Translations under genes and position numbers: made by a program
Shown: piece by piece, positions 36,877 through 46,704 of the stretch
Layout: every line of letters begins with the position of its first letter
Numbering within the stretch: the stretch's first letter is position 1
From: Neptunicoccus cionae
GTDB taxonomy: Bacteria; Pseudomonadota; Alphaproteobacteria; Rhodobacterales; Rhodobacteraceae
Direction: 5' to 3'
DNA length: 64,000 nt
Assembly: GCF_002860325.1 (NCBI RefSeq)
Contig: NZ_PKOJ01000002.1
Span: 582,862 to 646,861 of the forward strand
Notes under the pieces: generated by a model
The model's database searches: none
Seen by the model: the letters and a program-made list of their open reading frames with translations, nothing else
What the model was told of the DNA's origin: nothing

Positions 36877-38532
36877 ATGACACTTAAGACTGACAAGATT
36901 CGCATCGCATTGATCGGGGCCGGCCCGCGCGGGCTGGGCGCGCTGGAGGCACTGGTGGCGCGGGTCAAAAACAGCGACATAACGCTCGACCTGACATTAT
37001 TTGACGACTTGCAACTCCCCGGTGCCGGTCCGAACTTTGATCCGGCCCAGACTCCCCACAGCATCTTGAACATTCCCTTACGGGAGGTGGATATTCCGCC
37101 TGCACTCTCCCTGCCCTGCGGAGATTTTGCCAAATGGCAGGCCCATCGGGGTCACGGCGACACCGAAAGGTTTCCACCGCGTGCCGAACTCGGAGCGTAT
37201 CTTATGGCGCGGTTTCGGGATCTGACCCGTTCCAGCGGCGTGAACATAAAAGTAACGGCGCTGAAAACCAAAGCCTCGCGGCTGGATCGTGCCGATGCGG
37301 GCTGGCAGATCAGGGCAGGTGATGAAACTTTCGGTCCTTTCGACGAAGTACTGCTCATTCCCGGCCAACCCCTTACCCCGCCGGACGAACAATGGGCGCG
37401 GTGGATCGAGCACGCGGAGGACACAGGAGCTTGCGTAATTAACGCCTACCCCGACCGGCTGTTGTTGGCAGCAGCAGAAAGCTGGGCCGGACGAAAAGTC
37501 GGAATTCGCGGATTGGGTTTATCCACCTGCGATGTGATGCGCTTCCTGACGGTTGGTCTCGGCGGCCGCTTTGAAGCAGGGACGTACCACCCCTCCGGCA
37601 AGGAACCGGCCATGATCTATGCGTTTTCCCTGAACGGACAGCCCCCCTTTCCCAAACCCGTAGACTCCACGCAGGACAAGAAATTCGACCCGACGCCTGA
37701 AGAAGTCGAGCAGTTTGAAATTGCCGTACAAGAAGCTGTTGCGCAGGAGCCGGACCGCGCCCTTACCCCCATTTGCGAGGCATTGCTTCCCCCTGTCGTT
37801 CGGATCGGCAAAGCACTGGAGGCAGGGTTTGATGAACAGGCGGTAAAGGAGTGGCTTCAGACCGAGCAAAGCTCTCCGGGTGAGCAAGAGAACGACAGCC
37901 CGGAAGAAGCCCTGAAACACGGCATTGCCATGGCCGAAGGGAGTGCACCTCCGACAGTGGGCTACTGCGTCGGACAGGTCTGGCGCAAGATACAGAACGA
38001 GTTACGCGCAAATTTCAATTCCGCCCAGATGGAAGCCGACACAGCCCGAACAATCGTCGGCTTTGACGAGGGATTGAAGCGTTACTCCTACGGTCCGCCT
38101 TTGCGCTCTTCCAGAGAGCTTCTGGCCTTGTTAGAGGCCGGTCTGGTCAGCCTGCGCGTGGTCGACGACCCCGATATCGAGTTGATCGACGGCGGATGGC
38201 ATCTGGAGGAACATGACGCAGAGGCGAATGTCTCGGTCATGATTGACGCAGTTCTACCGCCCCCGTCGCTGGACGCTGTTTCGGACGGGCTCTTCGAGCA
38301 ACTGAAATCGGAAGGCGCCCTGTGTCCTCGTTACGAAGGCTCCGGAGCAGCGACAGCCCCTGACGGGCAGGTTATTGACCGTGATGGAAACTTGCGGAAC
38401 GGCCTCTCCATGCTTGGACGTCTGGCTCTTGGTAGCGTCATTGCCGCCGATTCCATCCATGACTGTTTCGGCGCTTCCTCGGAACGTTGGGCGGATGGTG
38501 TGCTGGACCGCAAGGGCTATAACCAAGGCTAG
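36877..38532 (+). CDS. FAD/NAD(P)-binding protein
   Basis: Cytoplasmic flavoprotein-like protein of 551 aa with an N-terminal Rossmann motif IGAGPRGLGALEAL (about 13-26). It has the FAD/NAD(P)-binding family (HcaD/YdhS-like) segments HSILNIPLREVDIPP and FPPRAELGAYLMARFRDL. A second nucleotide-binding region, GIRGLGLSTCDVMRFLT, lies near 210. The reaction is unknown. It diverges from the CMD gene across the twin operators and so may share its regulator. It is convergent with a hybrid kinase; a hairpin lies between. Confidence 0.8.
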   Translation: MTLKTDKIRIALIGAGPRGLGALEALVARVKNSDITLDLTLFDDLQLPGAGPNFDPAQTPHSILNIPLREVDIPPALSLPCGDFAKWQAHRGHGDTERFPPRAELGAYLMARFRDLTRSSGVNIKVTALKTKASRLDRADAGWQIRAGDETFGPFDEVLLIPGQPLTPPDEQWARWIEHAEDTGACVINAYPDRLLLAAAESWAGRKVGIRGLGLSTCDVMRFLTVGLGGRFEAGTYHPSGKEPAMIYAFSLNGQPPFPKPVDSTQDKKFDPTPEEVEQFEIAVQEAVAQEPDRALTPICEALLPPVVRIGKALEAGFDEQAVKEWLQTEQSSPGEQENDSPEEALKHGIAMAEGSAPPTVGYCVGQVWRKIQNELRANFNSAQMEADTARTIVGFDEGLKRYSYGPPLRSSRELLALLEAGLVSLRVVDDPDIELIDGGWHLEEHDAEANVSVMIDAVLPPPSLDAVSDGLFEQLKSEGALCPRYEGSGAATAPDGQVIDRDGNLRNGLSMLGRLALGSVIAADSIHDCFGASSERWADGVLDRKGYNQG

Positions 38533-38547
38533 GATTATTCATACTGC

Positions 38548-38581
38548 AAAGCAGCAGCGGTTATTCCGCCGCCGCTGCTTT
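38548..38581. terminator. Hairpin between convergent genes
   Basis: AAAGCAGCAGCGG and CCGCCGCTGCTTT form a 13-bp stem with one mismatch and an 8-nt loop. It overlaps the last codons of the kinase gene (Lys-Ala-Ala-Ala-Ala-Glu end) and could terminate the FAD-binding gene's transcript. Confidence 0.5.
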
Positions 38582-41488
38582 GTTCAGCAATCCTTCCAGC
38601 GCCTCGCGCAATTGGGTTTCCTGAAACGGTTTTGTAAGCACCAAACAGTTGCCCAACACCTCAGCTGCCGGCACCTCTACACCGCCTGTTGCAAAGACGA
38701 CGGGCAGATCCGGAAAACCCGCACGGGCCTGCGTTGCGAGTTCCTCGCCTGATTGTCCCGGTAGGCCGACATCCGTTACCAGTGCGTTAACGTTCTGTTC
38801 CTGTAACACCTGCAGAGCATCGGCCCCGTTGGTCGCCTCAAACACTGTGTAACCGGCCTCCCGCAGACCTTCTGCAATGTCAGTCAGGATCAGGAAGTCA
38901 TCCTCGCAGACCAGAATGGAATAGTCGCTTGCAGTGCCGCCCTGTTCGACCCGTTCGCCCGCAGTTGCGCTGCCCTGCGAAGGCTCCGCTTCCTGCACTT
39001 TGTCCCGCGTTTCGGTCTGATCCGTTTCGGGCGGATAGGCCGCGTCGAGCACCTGACGGATTTTTCGCTGCAATTCCGACTGGGTGTAGGGCTTGCTCAA
39101 CAATTGCACGCCTTCATCCAGGCGACCGTCATGCACAATGGCATCCTGCACATAGCCGGATGTGAACAGAACAGGCATATCCGGCCGGATTTCCTGAATC
39201 TGCTTGGCCAGTTCCTGCCCGTTGGTTTTTCCGGGCATCACCACATCAGTGAACAAGAGGTCAATGTTGTGAATGCGGTCCAGAATGGTCAGCGCCTCAT
39301 CCGCATCTGCGGCGGGCAACACCCCGTAGCCTAGATCCTCAAGCATCAATCGGGCCGTTTCGCGGACTTCGTCGTCATCCTCGACCATCAAAATGGTTTC
39401 GGTCCCGTACATTACCCTTTCGGCATCCGTCAGATTTCCGCTCTGCACCTCTTTCAAAGTGCGTGGCAGATAGATGTTAATGACCGTTCCACTGCCGACA
39501 GCGCTGGTAATGGTAATATGCCCACCCGACTGCTTGGCAAAGCCGTAGACCATCGAAAGCCCCAGACCTGTGCCGTGGCCGTCTTCCTTCGTGGTGAAAA
39601 ACGGTTCGAAGATTTTTTCGACAATTTCCGGCGGCATCCCGCAGCCGGTATCGCGTACTGAAATCGCCACATACTGGCCGGCGTCCACAACCGGATGGGA
39701 AGCCGCATATTTTTCGTCAAATTCCGCATTGGCAAGTTCGATGGTCAGACATCCCTGCCCGTCCATCGCGTCCCGTGCGTTGATCGCAAGGTTCAGCAAT
39801 GCGTTTTCCATATTGTTGGGGTCAATGTTGGTGTTCCACAACCCGTCCGGAACGATCGTTACCAACTCGACCCCTTCGCCCACGGCACTGCCCAGAATAT
39901 CGGTGTTTTCCGCCAGCAGATCCGCCAGATTGAGAGGTACAGGCGACAACGGTTGTTTGCGGGCAAACGACAGCAATTGAGAGGCCAGCATCGCCCCGCG
40001 CGACACACTTTTAGTGGCCTGCTCCAGACGTTCCTGTGCCGGCGATCCCTCTTCTATTTCGCGAGAGATCATTTGCAAATTTCCAGTAACTACCTGAAGA
40101 AGGTTGTTGAAATCATGGGCAATCCCCCCTGCCAGCCCGCCGATCGCTTCCATTTTCTGACTTTGACGCAACGTGGCGTGCAGTTCTTCCAGTTCGCGGT
40201 TACGCCGCGCCACGCGGGTTTCCAGAGTCGCATTCAGCCGCTCGATCTGCTCTTCAGAGGTTTTGCGTTCCTCAATGTCGGTATTGGTCCCAACCCAACC
40301 GCTCAGCGAGCCGTCATCGGCCCGTAACAGGGAAGCGCGTACAATGTGCCAGCGATAACTGCCGTCAGCCTTGCGAATACGAAATTCAGTCTCGTAATTG
40401 ACTTCGTTTTCAATCGAATAGGTCCATGCCGCAACTGCGATGTCTACATCGTCAGGATGCACAACTTTGACCCAGTTTGGTCCGTAAAGGGTTCCTTCTG
40501 TCTCACCGGTAAATTCATACGTGCGGTCGTTCAGCCAGTTAAGACTACCGTCCTTGTCCGCGGTCCACACATGGTTTGGCATGGACTGCGCCATGGTGCG
40601 AAATTTCTCGCGGGTTGCCGCCAGATTGGCTTCGGCGGTCTTTTGGCGGGTTACATCATGTCCCTGCACAAAGATACCGGTGACGTTGCCGTCAGCGTCT
40701 TTCAGCGGGTGGAACATGAAATCTACGTAAAACTTTTCGGGTTCGGCATCTGGAGTTGCCTGAAGCGTGGCAGGCATCCCCTTGAAGGAAACCGGCTCTC
40801 CGGAAGTGTAAACCTGATCCAGAAGTTCAAAGAATCCCTGTCCGGCGATATCAGGCAGTGCCTCGCGGACGGTCAGACCGATAATCTCCCTCTGGCCAAT
40901 CAGGTCGATATAAGTCCTGTTGGCCATTTTAAATACATGATCCGGCCCATCCAGAACCGCCATAAAACTAGGCGCCTGATCAAATGTCGACTTGAAGAAC
41001 TCTGTCATCGTCTCCAGAGCGAGGTTCTTGTTAGCCACCGCCTCTGCCCGCTCGATCATGGCGACCCGTTCCCGCAGGTATTCGATCCCGCCGCCATCTT
41101 CACCGCGGTAAATTCCCGTCACATCCATTGTATTTTGCAGGATATATTCGACACTGCCATCCGCTCCTAAAATCGGCGTGTGGGTGGCGCTCCAGTAGCG
41201 GTCTTCAACCGTTCCGTCTGCATTTTCGATAGGATATGGAATAAGTGGCAGATGGTCCGGTTCTCCGGTTTCAAAAACCTTGCGAAACGATCCGCGCAAC
41301 ATTTTATCGGATACAGAATCCTCCGGTGCGGGAAATTCATCCGTCATCCGGCGTCCGATCAGCCGGTCGCGGGTCCGACCTGTCACTCTCAGATAGGCCT
41401 CATTCGCCCAAACCATGCGAAGATCCGTGTCAACCAGTACATATGGTGACAAGGCGGAAGCAAAAATTGCGTCCAGATTGATTTGCAT
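38561..41488 (-). CDS. Hybrid PAS-sensor histidine kinase with two receiver domains
   Basis: Soluble hybrid kinase, 975 aa. At least three PAS domains span about 5-420, with PAC-like ends such as [15 protein letters not shown]. The HisKA H-box [18 protein letters not shown] is near 457. HATPase_c ([30 protein letters not shown]) follows. Then come a receiver with acidic EDDDEV and phospho-acceptor in [11 protein letters not shown], and a second with CEDDF and [11 protein letters not shown]. No membrane helices. An upstream TTG start was rejected because the chosen ATG has a GGAG site. It is a typical CckA-like architecture, but the N-terminus differs from CckA. Confidence 0.88.
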   Translation of the reverse strand: MQINLDAIFASALSPYVLVDTDLRMVWANEAYLRVTGRTRDRLIGRRMTDEFPAPEDSVSDKMLRGSFRKVFETGEPDHLPLIPYPIENADGTVEDRYWSATHTPILGADGSVEYILQNTMDVTGIYRGEDGGGIEYLRERVAMIERAEAVANKNLALETMTEFFKSTFDQAPSFMAVLDGPDHVFKMANRTYIDLIGQREIIGLTVREALPDIAGQGFFELLDQVYTSGEPVSFKGMPATLQATPDAEPEKFYVDFMFHPLKDADGNVTGIFVQGHDVTRQKTAEANLAATREKFRTMAQSMPNHVWTADKDGSLNWLNDRTYEFTGETEGTLYGPNWVKVVHPDDVDIAVAAWTYSIENEVNYETEFRIRKADGSYRWHIVRASLLRADDGSLSGWVGTNTDIEERKTSEEQIERLNATLETRVARRNRELEELHATLRQSQKMEAIGGLAGGIAHDFNNLLQVVTGNLQMISREIEEGSPAQERLEQATKSVSRGAMLASQLLSFARKQPLSPVPLNLADLLAENTDILGSAVGEGVELVTIVPDGLWNTNIDPNNMENALLNLAINARDAMDGQGCLTIELANAEFDEKYAASHPVVDAGQYVAISVRDTGCGMPPEIVEKIFEPFFTTKEDGHGTGLGLSMVYGFAKQSGGHITITSAVGSGTVINIYLPRTLKEVQSGNLTDAERVMYGTETILMVEDDDEVRETARLMLEDLGYGVLPAADADEALTILDRIHNIDLLFTDVVMPGKTNGQELAKQIQEIRPDMPVLFTSGYVQDAIVHDGRLDEGVQLLSKPYTQSELQRKIRQVLDAAYPPETDQTETRDKVQEAEPSQGSATAGERVEQGGTASDYSILVCEDDFLILTDIAEGLREAGYTVFEATNGADALQVLQEQNVNALVTDVGLPGQSGEELATQARAGFPDLPVVFATGGVEVPAAEVLGNCLVLTKPFQETQLREALEGLLNKAAAAE

Positions 41489-41780
41489 TCCGGCAACTCC
41501 GTCAGTCAAAATATATTCGGGCTCAAAAATATCGTCAAATCAGCCGCTTGAGCAAAAAGTACAGGGCTGGTCGGGACACTTGCAAACCACAGAACCAAAC
41601 TTCGATTTAGATCATTTTTGCACCGATTCAAATACTCTGTATCATCCTGCGTGCGAATGTGTTTGCCCTCTAAACTTCCGCCGCTAACTTCCATGTGTAG
41701 AAACAATTTTACGGCTGGCTTTCTGGTACGCGGATTTACCCGTCGATCCGGCGCGGGGCACATTCGGAGACGCACAGAGA

Positions 41781-43037
41781 ATGAAAACACGATTTATCCA
41801 TTCGGTTCTGCAACTGCGCAAACGACTGTGGTTCAAGCCACTGGTCTACTGCCTTATCGCGGTTTCAGCAGCCTTGTTCGCCCAGTTTGCTGACAGGCTA
41901 CCTTTTAGCAAGGAACTGCCTGAAATTACATCCGGCACGATTGAAACCCTGCTGACTATCATCTCGTCATCCATGCTGGCGGTTGCCACATTTGCAGTTG
42001 GCTCGATGCTGTCTTCCTATTCCTCCGCCAGTCAGGCAGCGACTCCCCGCGCATTCACCCTGGTGCTTGAGGATGATGTCTCGAAAACCGCACTCAGCAG
42101 CTTTATCGGCGCTTTCATTTTCAGCATCGTATCTATTGTAGCTCTGAAGACGGGGTTTTACGGCCGAGGCGGGTTGTTTGTCCTGTTCATGCTAACGCTG
42201 ACGATTTTCGCTTGGGTGATCCTGACTTTCGTGCGCTGGGTTGACAACATCGCGCGCCTCGGACGGTTAGGTACCACAATTGAAAAAGCCGAGCGTGCAA
42301 CAAGGCAAAGTCTCGAAAAGCATCAGAAAGCGCCTTTCATGGGTGGCGTGGAGCATACAGTCAAGAACACACTTCACGGGGTCAAGATTTACTGTGACGA
42401 GGTCGGATATGTGCAGTATGTTAACATGCACGCATTGCAGGACCTTGCAGAAGAACATGATTTCCGCTTGATGATCGCCGCACCCGCTGGTCGTTTTCTG
42501 GCGCCTGACCGTCCTATCGTTGTGCTCGACACGCTTGATCCTCCCGATCCGGACATAGTCACCGAAATTCAGGAAGCTTTTGTTATCGGCGCAAACCGCA
42601 CCTTTGATGAAGATCCCCGCTTCGGCGTGGTCGTCCTTGCCGAAATCGCCGCTCGGGCACTCTCCCCTGCGGTGAACGATCCTGGAACAGCTATCGTTAT
42701 TATCGGCAGCTTTGTGCGGCTGTTTGCGAAATGGGTTGAAGCAGGGGCACAACAGGAAAAACCGGAAGTCACTTACAACCGGATCATTGTTCCGGCCCTT
42801 GAACTGGCGGAATTGTTCGACGATGCGTTCACACCCATTGCACGGGACGGTGCCGGCACGGTTGAGGTTGGCATCCGCCTGCAAAAAGCGTTCCTTTCGA
42901 TTTCCGCACTGGACTACCCCGGAATGAATGTAGAGGCCCGCCGACATTCCAGACTTGCGCTGGAAAGGGCAAAACACAAACTTCCGATTCAAGAGGATCT
43001 GGATCGGGTAGAGCAAATTGCCTCCCAGATCGGGTGA
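41781..43037 (+). CDS. DUF2254 membrane protein
   Basis: Protein of 418 aa matching the DUF2254 family by its four N-terminal helices (about residues 18-160) and the segments LEDDVSKTALSSFIGAFIFS and ARALSPAVNDPGTAIVIIGS. The soluble C-terminal half may face the cytoplasm. Function of the family is not established. It sits alone between two sensor-kinase genes on opposite strands; no shared operon is evident. Confidence 0.85.
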   Translation: MKTRFIHSVLQLRKRLWFKPLVYCLIAVSAALFAQFADRLPFSKELPEITSGTIETLLTIISSSMLAVATFAVGSMLSSYSSASQAATPRAFTLVLEDDVSKTALSSFIGAFIFSIVSIVALKTGFYGRGGLFVLFMLTLTIFAWVILTFVRWVDNIARLGRLGTTIEKAERATRQSLEKHQKAPFMGGVEHTVKNTLHGVKIYCDEVGYVQYVNMHALQDLAEEHDFRLMIAAPAGRFLAPDRPIVVLDTLDPPDPDIVTEIQEAFVIGANRTFDEDPRFGVVVLAEIAARALSPAVNDPGTAIVIIGSFVRLFAKWVEAGAQQEKPEVTYNRIIVPALELAELFDDAFTPIARDGAGTVEVGIRLQKAFLSISALDYPGMNVEARRHSRLALERAKHKLPIQEDLDRVEQIASQIG

Positions 43038-43278
43038 ACCACTCTACGCGCAAGACAGTAAAAAATATCCTATAGTTGCGCTATTAAGGTAAAAACCTCT
43101 TAAAATTGTGTGACATACAATCCCCGCAAGTGATACAAACTTACCCTGCACGTCACTTTCCACCTGCCAGACAAGCATAATTTCGCTTATCCTCTGGAAA
43201 GATAAAATGTGTGTCCGGCTGGCGGCTGCGTTTACGCAACACTGGTAAAAGGGCACCGGATTAGTGGGCAGATCGGGT

Positions 43279-45717
43279 ATGATTTCAAAACGAGGTTCGT
43301 TTTGGTTGCAATGTGTGGTTATCGGGTTCTGCCTGTTAGCCTCGGCATTGGCCACCGTCACTGTTAAGCGCATCGCAGACCATAAGTCCGAAGAGAACTT
43401 CTCTGTAATCATAGAACAGGCCGTCACGTCCTTGCGTCGCACCAGAGAAATCTACGAGCGCACCCTGGGCGGACTCGCAGGACTGTTCATTGCCTCGGAC
43501 AATATCAGCTATGTAGAGATGGACGACTACGCCAGCGCAATCAACATCCGCGAAAACCAATCGGGTATTAACGCTATCGGCTTCGCCTCTCATCCGTCAC
43601 CGGATTCAGACAGCTTGATCGTACAGCGTATCCGCCCCCGTACGCCTGGCGACTCTGTAATCGGCACCGACTTCAACCAGTATCCGGACGTCATTGCCGC
43701 CGCAAAGAAATCCCGCGAGTCCGGTCAACTGACACTCGTTCCCAATATCGAACTACCCATTGACGGGGAACTGGTGAGCAAGGGTATCATCTTGCGTCCG
43801 GTAACGCGGAGCGCGAGAAACGAAACGGACGGCACACTCCGCCCGGCTGAATTTCTTGGCTATGTCTTTGCAATTATGGATATGGACAGCGCTTTTGATA
43901 CGCTTTCCCCAGCGCAGAATGAACTGGTGGAACTACGCGTCTGGTTTACCAAGGGCAACACAGACGCACCACCCCTTTATCAGAACATAACCGATGCACA
44001 GGCCAATCCAGCCCCCAAGTTCCAAAGGGTCATGCAGGTTGAAGGCTTTGGCCAGCCGATGCGCCTGCAATGGAACGGCTCGAGTAAATTCGATTACATC
44101 CAGCCTTTCCGTGCCCATTGGATACTGCTGGCACTGTGTCTTTCTCTCACAGCGCTGATTTTCATGATTTTGCGTTTCATGAACCGGCGCGAACGCACGA
44201 TTACCCGGCTTGTCGAGGAAAAGTCCAACGAACTGGCTACACGGGAAACGGAACGGCGATCTATTATTGAAAACGCAATGCTGGCAATTGTTTCGACCGA
44301 TGCCGATGGCCGGATCCTTCAGGTAAATGATGCAGCGCAGACCCTGTTGCTAACCCCCAAGACCGTTGGACTGGAAACACGTAACATTGCCGAGGTCCTG
44401 CCTGGCCTTGACCCGCGCGAACCGGACTCCCGTTTCAAACTGACCCTGCCGGCTACGGAATACAGCAACGGCGAGACCATTCTGGAGGTGGAGAAAAACA
44501 CCTGGCTGACTTCAGGAAGCGAAATCCGTGTGACGCTGCTGATGCGGGACATCACCAAACGGGAACGGCAGGCCCGCCAGATCGCAAAAATGGAAGAACG
44601 CTGGAACCTTGCCCTTATCGGCGCACAAATCGGCGTCTTCGATATCGACCTCGAAAAGAACACATCTGTGGTTTCAAAGATGTGGCGTATGATGATGAAC
44701 ATCACCAGTTCGAGCGACCCGTCCGATCCGTATAAAGACCTGCTGGATCACATCCATCCGGACGATCGCGCGAACCTGATAAAGGCACATCGCGCCTGTA
44801 TTGACGGCGACACAGATCGGGCCGAAGCCCGTTTCCGTGTCTCTGACAGCGGATCTGATTGGCGCTGGATCCAGTCTGACGCCGTCGTTGTGGAATGGGA
44901 CGATGACGGACAGGCCCTTCGCATGATTGGCACGCAGGTCGATATCACAGACCGAATCCGCGTGGAGCGGATGAAACAGGATTTTGTTGCTACCGTCAGC
45001 CACGAACTGCGCACACCACTGACATCAATCAAAGGGTCGCTGGGTCTTCTGGAAGCCCAACTGAAGGACACGCAACTCCCTGTTGCAAGCAGGCTGGTAG
45101 AAATCGCGCAATCAAACTCCGAACGGCTGTATAATCTGGTCAACGACATTCTGGACATGGAGAAGATGAACGCAGGCCAGATGCAGATCGACGCCAAGGA
45201 AGAATGTCTCAGCAAGCTTCTGGTACTCGTCTCCGATCAGATCGCCCCTTATGCCGCACAATGCGGTGTCGGGCTGGATGTTTCGATCCCGAAAGGGAAC
45301 TACCGTATCTGGACCGATCAGAAGCGGATCATTCAGGTTCTCACCAACCTGCTGTCCAACGCCTGCAAATTCTCTGACAAGGGAACGCGGGTCAGGTTGA
45401 GCGCTCAGCTGTTATCAGGTGAGGTCCGCATTGCCGTGACCAACTTCGGACCGGGCATTCCCGAAGAGTTCCACAACCGGATCTTCCAGCCCTTTGCGCA
45501 GGCCGATACGAAAGCCAATAAAAAGAAGGTCGGCACCGGACTCGGCTTGAACATCTCCCGTCATCTGGTGGAATCCATGGGCGGAACTATCGGGTTCAAG
45601 AGCATTCCAAATGAAAAGACAATATTCTGGTTCACCTGCCCGCTTGCCGATGACACTGATACAGGCGGTGACGAGCCGGGAACCGAAGACATCGACCAAC
45701 TGCGCGCAGTATCCTAA
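43279..45717 (+). CDS. CHASE-domain membrane sensor histidine kinase
   Basis: Membrane kinase of about 812 aa. A first helix near residues 8-28 and a second near 283-305 enclose a periplasmic CHASE sensor domain (GINAIGFASHPSPDSD, GQLTLVPNIELPIDGE) that binds a small ligand. Two PAS domains follow, then HisKA with H-box TVSHELRTPLTSIKGSLG near 572 and HATPase_c with NLLSNACKFSDKG and GTGLGLNISRHLVESMGG. No receiver domain and no adjacent response regulator. A GTG five codons upstream is an alternative start. Confidence 0.87.
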   Translation: MISKRGSFWLQCVVIGFCLLASALATVTVKRIADHKSEENFSVIIEQAVTSLRRTREIYERTLGGLAGLFIASDNISYVEMDDYASAINIRENQSGINAIGFASHPSPDSDSLIVQRIRPRTPGDSVIGTDFNQYPDVIAAAKKSRESGQLTLVPNIELPIDGELVSKGIILRPVTRSARNETDGTLRPAEFLGYVFAIMDMDSAFDTLSPAQNELVELRVWFTKGNTDAPPLYQNITDAQANPAPKFQRVMQVEGFGQPMRLQWNGSSKFDYIQPFRAHWILLALCLSLTALIFMILRFMNRRERTITRLVEEKSNELATRETERRSIIENAMLAIVSTDADGRILQVNDAAQTLLLTPKTVGLETRNIAEVLPGLDPREPDSRFKLTLPATEYSNGETILEVEKNTWLTSGSEIRVTLLMRDITKRERQARQIAKMEERWNLALIGAQIGVFDIDLEKNTSVVSKMWRMMMNITSSSDPSDPYKDLLDHIHPDDRANLIKAHRACIDGDTDRAEARFRVSDSGSDWRWIQSDAVVVEWDDDGQALRMIGTQVDITDRIRVERMKQDFVATVSHELRTPLTSIKGSLGLLEAQLKDTQLPVASRLVEIAQSNSERLYNLVNDILDMEKMNAGQMQIDAKEECLSKLLVLVSDQIAPYAAQCGVGLDVSIPKGNYRIWTDQKRIIQVLTNLLSNACKFSDKGTRVRLSAQLLSGEVRIAVTNFGPGIPEEFHNRIFQPFAQADTKANKKKVGTGLGLNISRHLVESMGGTIGFKSIPNEKTIFWFTCPLADDTDTGGDEPGTEDIDQLRAVS

Positions 45718-45758
45718 AGAAAACAGGTTGTCGGGTGTAGCTACCGCCCCAAGGCAGT

Positions 45759-46649
45759 TCAGTCATACCGCTCGGGTGAGAGCATCATGACGTTGTCCAT
45801 CCGTTCGATATAATAGAGATCGTCTTCGTAGTTCTCTGTCATACCTTCAGTCAATTCCTCGGGCCAGTGAAGTTCATCGTTGAACCCCTGTGAGCTTGGG
45901 AATTTTCTATCAAAAGCGCGGCTCAGTTTTTCGAACTCTGCCCGCGTCCCCACGGGATGTTCTTCCAGGTAGGAATGCATCAGAATTGCCCCGCGCAAGG
46001 ACAGGCCAGTGTTCACCGGCACGCTGCTCCCCACCAGAAGTTCGCGGTTTGGTATACCCGTCAGGGCCTGCGCAACATCCCGCCACATGAAAGGATAATC
46101 CTCATAGCGCCAAACAGTGATCGGTAGTTCGGTCTTCTTTAACTGCACACGGTGCAGATAATCCGACCAGCGCAACCCCTGCAGGTTCGCATCCGCGACG
46201 AAGTCTTCGAACGACAGGCCCGGATTGTGCCGCATACCCGCACAATAACAGGACGGCACGAAACTGGCAGGATTACGCAGACCGACGAAAACCCGAAGCG
46301 GAGCCCCGTCAAGAACGTTCAGAATCCGCGACATCGTCGTAGCAATGCGGGGATAGAAATATTCCTTCCCGACAGGCCGCATCAATGTTCCCGAAATACT
46401 CGGATCAATCATGACCACGCGACGATAGTCTTTATCTCCGGTTAAGGCGGAAACCAGTTCGCCTTTCACCTCGGCTGAAGAAACCCCGCTGCTGATCTGC
46501 TTGATCGCCCTTGCAAAAGCCCGCTCAGCCTGATCGGCCAGCGGCACGCAAATCCCTTCGGACTGCAACAGATCACGGTTCTGCCAGAGTATCTTGCGGA
46601 GGTGTTGCGTTGCGCTCCGGTGCACGCCGATGTGAAGTCTGAAATCCAT
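45759..46649 (-). CDS. Sulfotransferase-like P-loop protein
   Basis: Protein of 296 aa whose start LHIGVHRSATQHLRKILWQN resembles the PAPS-binding 5'-phosphosulfate loop of sulfotransferase-like proteins (usually HIG.HKTGTT.LQ). The key Lys and the Thr pair are replaced here by Arg-Ser-Ala, so activity is uncertain. A second PAPS-like segment, RVFVGLRNPASFVPSCYC, matches the usual R..S/RNP box. The start was fixed at MDFRLHIGV; the frame continues upstream but is then antisense to the permease gene. Carbohydrate or cell-surface sulfation is a guess. Confidence 0.68.
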   Translation of the reverse strand: MDFRLHIGVHRSATQHLRKILWQNRDLLQSEGICVPLADQAERAFARAIKQISSGVSSAEVKGELVSALTGDKDYRRVVMIDPSISGTLMRPVGKEYFYPRIATTMSRILNVLDGAPLRVFVGLRNPASFVPSCYCAGMRHNPGLSFEDFVADANLQGLRWSDYLHRVQLKKTELPITVWRYEDYPFMWRDVAQALTGIPNRELLVGSSVPVNTGLSLRGAILMHSYLEEHPVGTRAEFEKLSRAFDRKFPSSQGFNDELHWPEELTEGMTENYEDDLYYIERMDNVMMLSPERYD

Positions 46650-46704
46650 TGACTGCCTGTTACACGTGTAGACACCGAAATAGCTTTGGTTTAAGCGCGG
46701 ATCA